A stretch of 64,000 nt of DNA from Neofusicoccum parvum (taxonomy: Eukaryota; Ascomycota; Dothideomycetes; Botryosphaeriales; Botryosphaeriaceae): the NCBI GenBank assembly GCA_020912385.1, contig CP087210.1, positions 1,178,001 to 1,242,000 of the forward strand. The letters run 5' to 3'. Of this stretch, positions 34,818-45,053 are shown piece after piece (the first letter of the stretch is position 1; every line of letters begins with the position of its first letter). A program made the translations under genes and the position numbers. The notes beneath the pieces are model-generated. The model was not told the origin of the DNA, searched no databases, and saw nothing but the letters and a program-made list of their open reading frames with translations.

Positions 34818-35215
34818 CTACGCCCGGAGGAGCGGCAGCGGGTCTTCAGTGTATAATATCATTAACCCAAAAAGGATGTTCATGGTTTAACGATGAAGTG
34901 GTATCAACATTACATCAACACATCCGAGGAGCGAGAGCGGCCTCAGAGTTACATATCGCGTCGTGAGGATTCGCAATTATATGCGGGGCGGAAACTCCAA
35001 TGCTACCTGAGCTTGACGAAATGCCATTAACCCGAGTATTGTGCCATACTCGCTTAGCAAGTGTCATCAGTAGTCGATCTCGCATGCAAGTTGTCAAAGG
35101 GCGCCCGTCAGTGCCGCATTAGGAAGGTGTATCCGCCAAGAACATAAACATCAGAACATGTCGCCCTGTCCAACGAAGGTGCTTTCATCTTGCCTTTACA
35201 GTCCTCAAGTACACA
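34818..35215. other. Intergenic between S28 peptidase and DHA1 transporter
   Basis: There are 398 bp, moderately AT-rich, holding the 3' flank of the peptidase and promoter of the transporter. Nothing else seen. Confidence 0.5.
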
Positions 35216-36982
35216 ATGGGTGGCCCTGGCACCCAAGAAACTGCTGCTGAATCCACGGATCCGGCATTGGCCCCCATCCCCTGCACGTCCACATCCCATG
35301 ACGGGCAGCCGTCCAGAGAAACCTCGAATATACAGCTCGATGAGACTGAAGAACCCCTATCATGGCCCGCTAGTAAGAAATGGCTTTGCACTATTGTCGT
35401 TGTTGCCATGACCGCCACGATCGGCTTCTGCTCGAGCATCCACACCGCCGCCATAGCCGACATAGCAAAGAGCTTCAATTGCTCCAGAACGGTAGCAACG
35501 CTAGGCGTGTCAACTTTCCTGCTTGGCTTCGCAACCGGTCCGCTGATTTTCGGTCCCTTGTCTGAGGTTTGGGGCAGGAATGCTATATACCGCTCTGTGC
35601 TGTTGCTATTCGTGCTGTTTAATATCGGGTGCGCGTTGGCCCCGAATATTTCGGCGCTGTTGGTGTTTCGGTTCCTCTGTGGATTCTTTGGATCGCCCAC
35701 TGGTTAGACGGGTACTGCTTGCTGAGGGCAGATAGAATGCTGATTTCTCACAGTAACGAACTCCGGTGGCAGCCTCACGGACATGTGGCCCCAGAGCCAT
35801 AGATCCGTTCCCCTAGCTCTCTTCACTGCAGCAAGCTTCCTAGGCCCTGTCATAGCTCCGATCGTGGGTGGGTTTATTGCACAGTACAGTCAATGGAGAT
35901 GGTGAGAGAGACGCAATGGACAGCGATATCACATGTTCTGATGCTAACCATCACTAGGGACTACTGGATCGTTGCCATCATCAGCGGCCTCTCCTACATC
36001 GCGATGCTAGCAGTCCTCCCCGAGACCTGCACCCCAGTCCTCCTCGCAAAGAAGCGCGCCCGTCTCGCCGGACGCCAACCCGCCGACTCTCCCAGCCCCA
36101 AAATCGACTACTACACCACCCTCACGCGCCCGTGGGTGATGCTCTTCACCGAGCCCATCCTCTTCCTCCTCTCCCTCTACATGGCCTTCTGCTACGGCAT
36201 CCTCTACCTCGACTTCACCGCCTACCCCATCGTCTTCTCCACCACGCGCGGCTGGCCGCCCAGCCTCTCCGGCCTCTCCTTCCTCGGCATCGGGCTGGGC
36301 ATGGCGCTCTCGACCGCGTGCTCACCCCTCATCAACCGCGTGCACACGCACTACGCCGCCAAGCTGTCCTCCCCGCTCTCCCCCACCTCCTCGCCGCCAG
36401 AAGCCCGGCTGCCGCACCTGATCCCGCTGGCGCCGCTGATCCCCGGCGCGCTGTTCTGGTTCGCGCGCACGGCGGCGCCGCCGCGCCACTGGGCGCAGCC
36501 GGTGGCCGCCGGGGTGCCGTTCGGCGCGGGCGCGGCCGCGCTGTTCCTGGCCGTCGCCGCCTACCTGACCGACTGCTACGGCCGCCGCTACGCCGCCAGC
36601 GCGCTGGCCGCCGCCGCCGTGCTGCGCTCGCTGTTCGGCGCCGCGTTCCCGCTGTTCGGCCCCGCCGTGTACGGCGCGTTGGGCGTGGAGTGGGCCGGCT
36701 GCGTACTGTATGCTTGGCTTTCTCTTTTGTGTTTCTTGGACTGTGGGCGTTTTGCCCTTGCGGTTGTTGTTTCCTGCACCTCCCTCCTCCCTCCTCCCCC
36801 CCTTCCCAGATGGTGGTTTGGTTGGAGATGGCTGACGAGGGTGTTCAAGGGGTTTCGTGGCGTTGGGGTTGGCGCCGCTGCCGTGGGTGTTTTATGTTTG
36901 GGGCCCGTGGTTGAGGGCGAGGAGCCGATTTTACCTCAGGGCGGTTGAGGAGGATGTGGAGGATGGGAGGGCGGCGGGTTGA
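35216..36982 (+). CDS. MFS transporter, DHA1 drug:H+ antiporter type
   Basis: Four exons, 35216-35702, 35754-35901, 35958-36707 and 36850-36982 (505 aa). Introns 1 and 2 are short (51 and 56 bp). Intron 3 (142 bp, GTATGC to CAAG) is my proposal: reading on without it gives another tail, while splicing gives CVLGFVALGLAPLPWVFYVWG, the usual last helix. Helix 1 begins KKWLCTIVVVAMTATIGF, the antiporter-type block is FGPLSEVWGRNAIYR, and VTNSGGSLTDMWPQSHRSVP follows intron 1. DHA1 members export drugs, polyamines or metabolites; the substrate here is unknown. From about 36,000 on, almost every codon ends in G or C, unlike exon 1. A G-rich run overlaps the stop. Confidence 0.83.
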
Positions 36983-37013
36983 GGGGAGGCGGTGGTGGAG
37001 GGGTGAGGGGTGG
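36965..37013 (+). other. G-rich run able to form a G-quadruplex, overlapping a stop codon
   Basis: Starting at 36965 the plus strand has GGG, GGG, GGG and GGGG separated by 1-4 bases, then more GGGG runs to 37013. It spans the TGA (36980-36982) of the DHA1 transporter and its early 3' flank. Confidence 0.45.
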
Positions 37014-38035
37014 AGGTCCAGAAGCGGTTGATTCGGAGGGCGCGGATCTGGATAGGAGACGGGTCGCAGGTGTTAGCATAGGAGTCAGAGAGTGGTGAAG
37101 CTGGGAATGATGGGGTTGATGGTGCTCACTAGAAGGTAATGCATTCTGCCTTCACGGTCGGCCAGCGGCGAATGACAACGAAGTGAAGTCCTGCCAAGAG
37201 ATACTGGGGGACCTTTTGCACAAGTTAGAAGAGCAAAGCGATGAATGGCCTTGCGAAGAAGCGGACAAACACGACGGCTGCCAGCAGAAGAACGATGATA
37301 GCATCGATGATGTTTTATATACTATCAGGTAGACTATGACATGATCGTTCAAACTTCAAAGGAAGCAAAACTAGGCGTCGCTGGCGTGAAAGCATTAGAT
37401 TTCTTCACTAGAGCCGCATACCAGTACTACCAATGCAGTGCCATTCACCGCATAGCCACAGCTTGCCGCAGCAAATGTTCTCACTGTCTACCTAAGCAAC
37501 CTAACATCGGAAGGTGGCAAGAAGAGCGTCCCATTCTACCACCAAATTAATCCACTTAATATTTCATATTTATGCCTTATTCGAAATGTACGTAAAATGC
37601 GGAGGCGCAGAGTCACTGCAGCACTTGATCAGCATGAATCTAACTCTGATCCACGGCAGATTCCAACGACCATGCTCATCGGCGCTCAAAAATGGCCCCG
37701 CTGAAGTTGGGTCGGCATCTCCACAATCGCCGGACTTCGCCGACGGAGTGCCCGACATAGCTGCCTCTTTCCTTCGTAATGGCAGTTTCAGACGGAAGGG
37801 CGACGGATCCTTTGGGTCGGTCCGGGCCTGCTGATTGGCCGCCCGCAGCTGTTGTTAGCATGCGATTCAGGTGGGCCTCCTTTAAGAGTTTTACAGATAC
37901 TACCTTCCTCCAACAGCCAGCTACTGTAGCTCCTACTTAGTGCCTACTTGCTCTCCAAGCCCGTGAATTTTTATTTTTTTTTGCACTAGGAGACCTTGCG
38001 ACTGTGGCTTTGGGGCTGCTGTTGGTAGCCTAACC

Positions 38036-38173
38036 ATGAACCAGCCCTTTCCATCTCGGAGAGAGCGTATCCGATTCATGGCCTCGGTGAGCCCCGAAGG
38101 CGACCAACATGTTCTTCTGGATAGAACTACTCCTTCTGGAAACTCCGGACCCCACCGTTTTACATCGCCCTAA
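38036..38173 (+). CDS. Possible small ORF of 45 codons
   Basis: ATG to TAA, reading MNQPFPSRRERIRFMASV at the start and ending HRFTSP. No domain is recognised and the length is within chance. It is noted only because it lies in the otherwise empty convergent interval and would be missed by length cut-offs. Confidence 0.12.
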   Translation: MNQPFPSRRERIRFMASVSPEGDQHVLLDRTTPSGNSGPHRFTSP

Positions 38174-41100
38174 GAGGCTCCGTGCTTATACTTAACTCTA
38201 TGTTCATGAATCTTCCGAGACAATCAACTCAGTGATGTTCGGGACATCCTCTTGGCATGTCATGCGAGGCCGCACGGCGCAATCCCGGCGATCAAAGATC
38301 TAAGTAGACGAAGAACGTAGGTAGTCAAAGCATTCGCTGGACACGTGAGTGCAAGATAGGCATTGCCAACCCTATCTGGATGGATGCTTCACCTCCCCAC
38401 GCGTGTGAGATTTCACGCACGGCCTTGAAGGGTTTGCATGCGCCAAGGGGATATGTGCCGAAGTCAGGCCCAATCATGTCATGAAGAGTGCAGGGACTTG
38501 TGTTGTTGTCTCAGTGCCGTCTTCACCGCAGTCTTCGACGGGAGCCTGGACCGTCCTCGAACAATGCTCGGCCGATGCAACCATGAGGGAGGGGAATGGC
38601 AGGTCGGTGGCTGAGTCTGCAAGAAACGTTGCAGAGACGGCTTTAGCTTGCGCGAAAGCTCGACGGCACTGGATGGCGCAAAGGCTCGAACGCTTTAGAG
38701 GGACACGTCGAAGCTTTTGACACGGAAGCCTCCGCGTTCTTCGGTACGGAAATGCGAATCCGGTCTTCCTTGAACGACATGCTCGCAAATGCCGTCGTGG
38801 TTTTCAAACGGCGTCGGTGTATGGATGGCATGTGTTGCTCGCCGTGTCACTAGTTTGCAAGTGCTGGGCGCGGGTGCCATCAAACAAGACTACAGCGTTG
38901 TACTGGCAGGTCGGCCGTGGCCGCTTGCGCGTTACAGGAGGAGCTTGTGCCCCGAGGGAGTGCGTAGGGCTGGCTGGATTGCTGTTTGACTGGGCTGGGC
39001 AGGTCGAACAGGTGTCGTACAGGAAACGGCGTGATCGCATGCTTCCAAACGGCCGCAGGTGCCTGTCCCCACGGCGAGCAGACGGCGCTGGGTGCTCTCC
39101 GCTGCGCCACGGCCGGTCGCGAGAAAAGACGGTTTCAGCATGGTTGATTGCGTTATGGCGCGGTTGCTTCGACGGGCACTCGGGCGATCAGAATGCCCAA
39201 GAGCTCCGAGCAACGGAGCAATAAGCTTATGTGGCTGGTATCGAAGTGAGGCTTGACCAGACGGCACAGCGCTGTCGCCGTCTCTGCAGGTCCGCCTCGT
39301 CCAAAAATACTCGAGCTCTTGCTGCCTGGAGCTCTGCGACCTGGCCGGGCTGGAGTCGGCGACGCCGGGCCGGGGCAGAGTCGGACGAGCGAGGAGGCTG
39401 AGTTATAGTGCTGACGGGGCGGTTGAGCGCGTCCAGGGAGGACCACTGCATGGTGTGGGGTCGCGGGCTGGGAGCGTGGACGGTGTTTCACGCGTGGGAT
39501 GGAGCGACAGGGCAGTTGGCCGTCTGCATCTGGCACTAGAGGACGCTGGCACTTCTCGGCACCAGCAGCGCGAAGGGCTCGAGCGCGACAATTTACCGTC
39601 TGCCCGGGCCCAGTTGGAGTCCCGCACGTCACGCCCGCTGGAGACCAGCCCGGCTGCTATTCTGGGCCGCCGGCGTGTTGGAGGCTGGAGCATGGCCCGC
39701 ACCGCAGAGCGATGGGCCGATGACGTCGCCCGCCGCACACCCAGAGCAGCGAGCAGCACGCGCAGAGCGGCCGCGAGAGCAGCGCCAGGCCACTGCTCGC
39801 CCGACGACAGGCGGCGTTGGCGTCGCGCTGGTGGTTTATTTCCGGCATGCTGGGCGCGCAGAGCAGATCAACTCCCAGCTCCCAGCCACCAGTGCGGACC
39901 AGCCAGCCGGCATACTGCAAGCGGAAACTCGCGCACCCCATCCCCAGAGCAGAAGGTGTCGATCTGCCCGCCGCTGCGCTTGGGCGCCCGCTGGCCGTCT
40001 GGAGGTTGACCGCTCTCCCTCTCCTGCCCGCTGCAGTCCGCTTTCCGGCGTCGCGTGCGGAATGCTTGGTGTTCTATTTCTGGGCGCAGGCCATGCACGG
40101 AAGCGCTGCAGCTCTTGGGACTGGTGGTGCGGGAGTTCCCGCTGCCACCGACTCCAGCCCGCCAGGCAGCGGAGCATTACTGTGCAATCGGCTGCCTGCT
40201 GCCGGCCCCCGGGCTCTGCCGCTGCGGCGCAGAGCGTGTCAGCAGCAAATCATCCAGCCGCAACACCGCCTCGTCGCTTGCTGCAGTGCCCAAAACGCAT
40301 CGCCGTGGAGCCAGGCGGCGCCGTAGGGCGCTGTTGATTAGCGCCGCACACCACTCCGCCATCGTGGGATTCGGGGGAGCGCGGCGGCGGCGCGCGAAAA
40401 GCGGCGACGAGCGGCGGGCAGGGCGGCGCACGCTGCCAAAGGAAGGATCATCAAGCCAGGAGGTGAATCCTTCGAGCAGCGCCGCACTGACTCGGCCCAA
40501 TCGCGCCAGAACGGCCGCACCGCCGCCTTCTCCTCTGAGCCTGTGCGGTTCCGCTCGTCTGGTAACGCCCCCTCGAAGGATTGCGGTGAGCAGGCAGAGA
40601 GGAGGTGGTGGGATGGGACTTACGTGCATGGCGCAGGGGTGGTGGGGAGAGTAGGAACATCAACCCGCCTCGCCGTCGCGCGGACCAAGAATACACTGGC
40701 GAGATCTGTGCTTCCCACCTCCTCGGAACGACGGCAGAGCGGGAAATGACTCGGGCCTGCCTCGTCGGAAGGGGGATGGGGGCGTTCCCTTTGCGCGGGG
40801 GTGGAAATGGGAGATCGACTACGTACTACTTGCTCTCCTCAGAAACTAGGGAGGAAGTGGAACCTTCCGAGCCGCCCTTCTGCCTCCCAAGGCTCTAGTA
40901 GCCGGTGCCGTTTGTTGCAGGTACAGACGAAGGCGGTGGAATCGAGATGAGACGTGAAATTGGGCATCAAGGCTGCCAATGATAGCTCTTCAGCTCGCTT
41001 CATGAGGTATGGTTGGAATCAACGATCAGACGGTGGTGATGCGTCCACCAACATTCGACCCCAAGGAAAACGTCTTCCTCACATTTCAAATCACCTTGCA

Positions 41101-41380
41101 AACAACCCCAGTAGAAAGATGTCTAAACATAGATTTGAAACCAAATTTCCCAAGTCGTGCCGCGAACCCATGTAGCCATGCAAATCTCAATCGAACCAGC
41201 GCCGCTCTCTTTGAACCTGAATGGTGAACGCCGATAGACCGAACCCGAGCCCAACCAGTAAATGCATGTGACGAACCAAACTTCTTTCCCAAACGCCGGA
41301 AATCGAGTACTAAAATGAATAACCAATGCCGTGCAATGCAGTGCGCTTAAACTAGAGTACAGAGCCGAAAAGATAAAACC

Positions 41381-41538
41381 GGGTATCTAGCGAGAGTCTT
41401 TTTTGGCAATGAAAATGCTTGTCCAAAAACAAAAATGTACAGCGAAGGAAGCGAGCGGACGAGTATGAAACAGGGTATCTAGGAAGAAAAACCGTAGCGA
41501 AAGTCTTTTTTTCCCAAAAGGGGGTATCAAGCGAAGGT
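41381..41538. repeat. Imperfect direct repeats built on GGGTATCTAG
   Basis: GGGTATCTAG occurs at 41381-41390 and 41473-41482, and GGGGTATCAAG at 41521-41531. Two copies are followed, directly or after a short insert, by CGAGAGTC or CGAAAGTC and a T-run. The unit lies in the 3' flank of the Myb-like gene. It may be a decayed repeat or duplicated 3' UTR element. Confidence 0.4.
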
Positions 41539-41655
41539 CGAGCGTATACACAAGCGTGAGGGGTAGGTCGGAGATTTTTTCCTGCATCTCTGTTCATGCA
41601 GGTTTGCATCAAGCAAGACGTTGCGGTGCCTTCGTGAAGATGCACGTCCAGGCCT

Positions 41656-43037
41656 TCAAGGCATGTGCATGTAAGGCATGTAGCTGGAGGAGCCCTCGGT
41701 GGGGCTCGCAGTGTAGGAGTAGCCGGCCTGCTGGTGTTCTTCCTGGGCGGTCATGAAGGGCGTTGCGCTGGGGTCGACTTCGGCCCACTTCCGGGCGCAC
41801 TGTTTGGCGGTCCACCGGTCTGAGGCTCCAAATTCCATCATCTTCGGTAGGAAAGTTAGTCAAGCGGGCCAAGCAAGTGGGAGGGACTAGTGCACACCTT
41901 CGCAGCGATGATCTCAAACTTTTGCTCCCTCCAGTAGTCGTGAGCCAGGCGCAGAGCCTTCACGTCGACGTCCGTCCAGACCCGGAGGCGCTCTCTCAGC
42001 CTCTTGAGACGCATTTGCAGAGCAGGAATCTGGTAGGTCTTGCCAATGTCGGTCTGGAAGCGAGCCGCGATGTCCTTCCAGGGGAGGCTCTCCTCGTCCT
42101 TGAGCTTGAGGAGCAGCTTGTCCTCCTCGCCGAGCTCTTGAACCTGCAGGCCGCCGCCGAAGCCGGAGGAAGAAGCGGTCGACTTGCGGCGCTTCATGGA
42201 GGATTCGCCCATCTCCGAGTCGTCGTCAAGACCACGCTTGGTGCTGGCGGCAAGACGCTGCAGGCTGAGCGGGTGCGGGGCAATAGGGGCGTACATGCGG
42301 CGAGGCTGCGGAGCCAGCATCTCAGGGGTCGGGGCACTGCTCTGCGGAGGACTGGACGCGAGCACTGCGGGCTGGTAGTGGCTTGCGCTGGTGTACATGG
42401 TCTCGTCGATGCCGGCGTGCGAGATCCCGAGGGCGTTGGTGGCGGTGGGCCAGGCGAAGTGATCTGCGGCTCTGCTGCCGCCTGGTGTGACGGGGCTGAA
42501 CACACTCGGGCTGCTGCGAGGGCGCGGCGGAAGGCTGTCGAAGGGCGGGGCAAAGCCGTAGGTGTAGGTGTTGTCGGAGCCACGGAGGAAGTTGTAGCTG
42601 TGCGGGTAGTCGAGGTGGGTGGGGATGGAGAGGCGTGGGGGAACGTCGGCCTGCGGCTTGGTATAGTCTAACGAGAACGGAACCGGCCCAGACACGCTCG
42701 GGTAGCTGGAAGAGTCGTCCGCCCCACTCGTGGTGTAGTTGATCATGGGCGTGTGGGTGCCGGTGGATTTTGCGTGCTCGGGAATTGGCGAGAAGCCGGC
42801 GGAGGAGACCGAAGGAGTGACGTATGGGTTCACGAATCCAAACTGGGCGTCGAAGGGAGCCTTTGCGGGAGTCAATTGCTGCGCGTTCTCGGGCGTGATG
42901 GCGGGCGGGAGCAGACGTACGTTGACGGGCATGCTCGTGGCGTACCACTCGTGGGAGGTCTGGTCCATGTCCTCGACAGACGACGGCTGCACATGGGCAG
43001 TGGATACATAAGGCATTGGGGACTCGGAGGCGGACAT
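41656..43037 (-). CDS. Myb/SANT-like DNA-binding regulator
   Basis: Two exons, 43037-41898 and 41841-41656 (441 aa), with a 56-bp GTGTGC/GAAG intron. The ATG at 43037 (MSASESPMPYV) follows untranslated-looking sequence. About 280 residues are disordered and rich in Ser, Pro and Tyr. Then comes a basic patch (SMKRRKS, a likely nuclear signal) and a helical module: LLLKLKDEESLPWKDIAARF, ALQMRLKRLRERLRVW, then DVKALRLAHDYWREQKFEIIAAKM; exon 2 adds FGASDRWTAKQCARKWAEVD. The spaced Trp residues and helix pattern are those of tandem SANT/Myb-like repeats in fungal regulators. Exon 2 completes the second repeat. Targets are unknown. The gene has 2 kb of GC-rich DNA upstream, as regulators with long leaders often do. 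Confidence 0.78.
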
Positions 43038-45053
43038 GGTGAGATAAGAGCTAGGGAACGGGACTGGTGATGTCTGACAAAGGAAAACGGGCTTCCGCTG
43101 ACGGCTGCCTCCACTATTTGTCCTTGGGACCAATCTGCAGCACGATCTGGCGATGTGTAGGACGGACACAGGCACGAGTCACGGCGCGTCGATGGACCAG
43201 ATCAGGCAGGCTACGCGGGAAGGCTGAGCGCGGGCTGAATCGCCCCAGAGCAATCTCAGAGGATTTGCTTGAGGACGGATAAGGCGCACACGCTCGCATG
43301 GACACAGGCACACCCTTCGCGGTGTGGCTAGGGCCCGCCAGATTTAGAATGCTGTGGAGCCGCGGCCGTTGCTTGCTCACAGCTGCCATACCCGCCGCAG
43401 CGGCGCGGCGAGGGCGCCTCAGCGGTAGAGACCGCCGTCCCTGCGCAAGCGATCGGCGCCGGGGTGGGCGCGGTGCGAGAGCGAGCAGCACTGTGGAGCG
43501 TTGGACGCTGAAGGATCGCCATCCCGGCCGCGCTGGCTGGGCCGCTGCCCGCGTGAAACGGCCGTGGGCCTGTGCCGGCTGCGTCTGCTCCCGGCGTCCA
43601 TGTGGCTGTCGCAACCGCACCGCCGGCCATGACTGCAGGCGGCGGCGTCGCGCGCCAGGCCATCCCCGCGGCGGCGGCGTGCAGCAGCGGCTTTGGGCGC
43701 AGCTGCGGGCTGCTGCGCGCCGTCCGCCGTCCGCGGTGCCTCGCCGGCCAGCGCGCGCCCGTTTCAAAGGCCCCGGCATCGCGATCCTTCGCACGGCGCG
43801 TGGCGGCGGTTGGCGTGAGGAGAGGTGGTGGTGGTCCTGTCGCTTCTCCACGCCAGACAGGTGCCACTGCGTCGCCCAATCTGCCATAATTTGGGGGCGC
43901 AAAGCACAGCCCCGCCCGCGCTACCGCCGCTTCGGTCAATTACTCCGCTTTTGCGCCCAAATATAGCTCTGGCGACGCGACCGCGCCCCGGCACACCGAC
44001 TGCCCCCCGCCAAGCGGCCTTTGGCGAGGTTAATGGCGGATAAAAGCCCCCCGAAGGATTCTTACCGCCCAAATTGCAGCTGCTATCTTTACCAGCTCCC
44101 CACACCGCGCTCTGACGTCGCGTGCCGGGTGCGCGCCCACGTCCTCTCTTAAGCGCACCACGTCCACTCAGCGCCGCCGGACCGCGCGCTGTTCTCACGG
44201 CGCGGCGTCGGGCGTCTGGCGGCTGGCGGCTGGCGTCACTGGGCAGCGCGGGCGCGCGTGATCCCTGCGCAAACACCACGCCCGCCGCCTGGCAGCATCG
44301 CATCCCTTCCAGAAGCCCCGCGGCGCCCGCGCGTTGAAACGGCCGCGAGCACGAGCGCTGCAGGCGCCATGCGTTCTGCACCCGCGCCGTTGCACACGCC
44401 GCCTCTGCTCCCCGAACGCCCGTGGCACGGCATGCTCGCGCGTGCCCCAACGCGTCCTCGACCTCAAATACTGACGCGCCTGACATCAGAAAGTTTGGCC
44501 CGCGCTGCCCCAGGCCGATTGCGCGTCCCGCGCCTGCAGCGTCTGCCCAGCAGCTCGCACGAGCAGCCCGCGCGCTGACGCCGCCGTGCAAGAGACAAAC
44601 CATGAGACATGCGTAGCACAAACGCCCCAGTGCGAGCCACCACCACAGGTACTTGCGTCCGCTTTGCGGGCCTGCGCCGACGCAAGGGGCCGAAGGAGCG
44701 GGCAGCGGATCTCGGTCCATCCGAGTCTTACTCAGACCCTTGAATGCCACAAGGATCACGTCTATTCCTGTGACACACGCATCTGCTCCTCTGCTCCGCT
44801 GCTGCTCATGCTCATCATGAGTCTCGTCTCAGCCGTCAGCAGTGGTGCGTCCAGATTTGGCCGTGGCTGACCTCCACCCTCCTCTCGAACAGGCAACAAA
44901 GAATCCCGCGGCGGATGCTCTTCCGTCTTGCCGCATTTAGCACGTCATGCATCCATGTCTCGACCACTGAGCCTCAAATTCGACCGCCCCGTTGCATGCA
45001 CATTCCAACGGCCGTGCTCGCGAATGCCATCTTTACTCATCGCTGGATCTAGA
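43038..45053. promoter_or_regulatory. 2 kb GC-rich region upstream of the Myb-like gene
   Basis: This lies between two minus-strand genes, so it holds the 3' end of the asparagine synthetase-like gene and the promoter and probably a long leader of the regulator. It is very GC-rich from 43,330 to 44,600, which opens frames in all directions (for example 43298-43966 and 43764-44759) without domains. No RNA gene seen. Confidence 0.5.

Larger units (their letters stand above)
36983..41655. other. 4.7 kb interval between convergent genes without a recognised gene
   Basis: This lies between the stops of the DHA1 transporter (+) and the Myb-like regulator (-). From 37,050 to 38,500 the DNA is near 50% GC or lower with no long frame. 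From 39,240 to 40,560 it is strongly GC-rich with overlapping frames on both strands, none with a recognised motif. From 40,900 it turns AT-richer again. I searched by eye for transposase, reverse transcriptase, tRNA boxes and long repeats and saw none. A 45-codon frame (38036-38173) and an imperfect repeat (41,381-41,538) are listed separately. Confidence 0.55.

Noticed and set aside
38481..38720. 79-codon frame in the convergent interval
   Set aside because: Ordinary residue mix but no homologue known to me, no splice partner and an opposing frame of similar length.
39675..40337. 220-codon plus-strand frame in the GC-rich part of the convergent interval
   Set aside because: Overlaps several equally long frames on both strands and has no recognised domain.
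43764..44759. 331-codon minus-strand frame upstream of the Myb-like gene
   Set aside because: The composition (Ala, Arg, Gly, Cys) is what GC-rich non-coding DNA gives; other frames in the same stretch are equally long; no motif.
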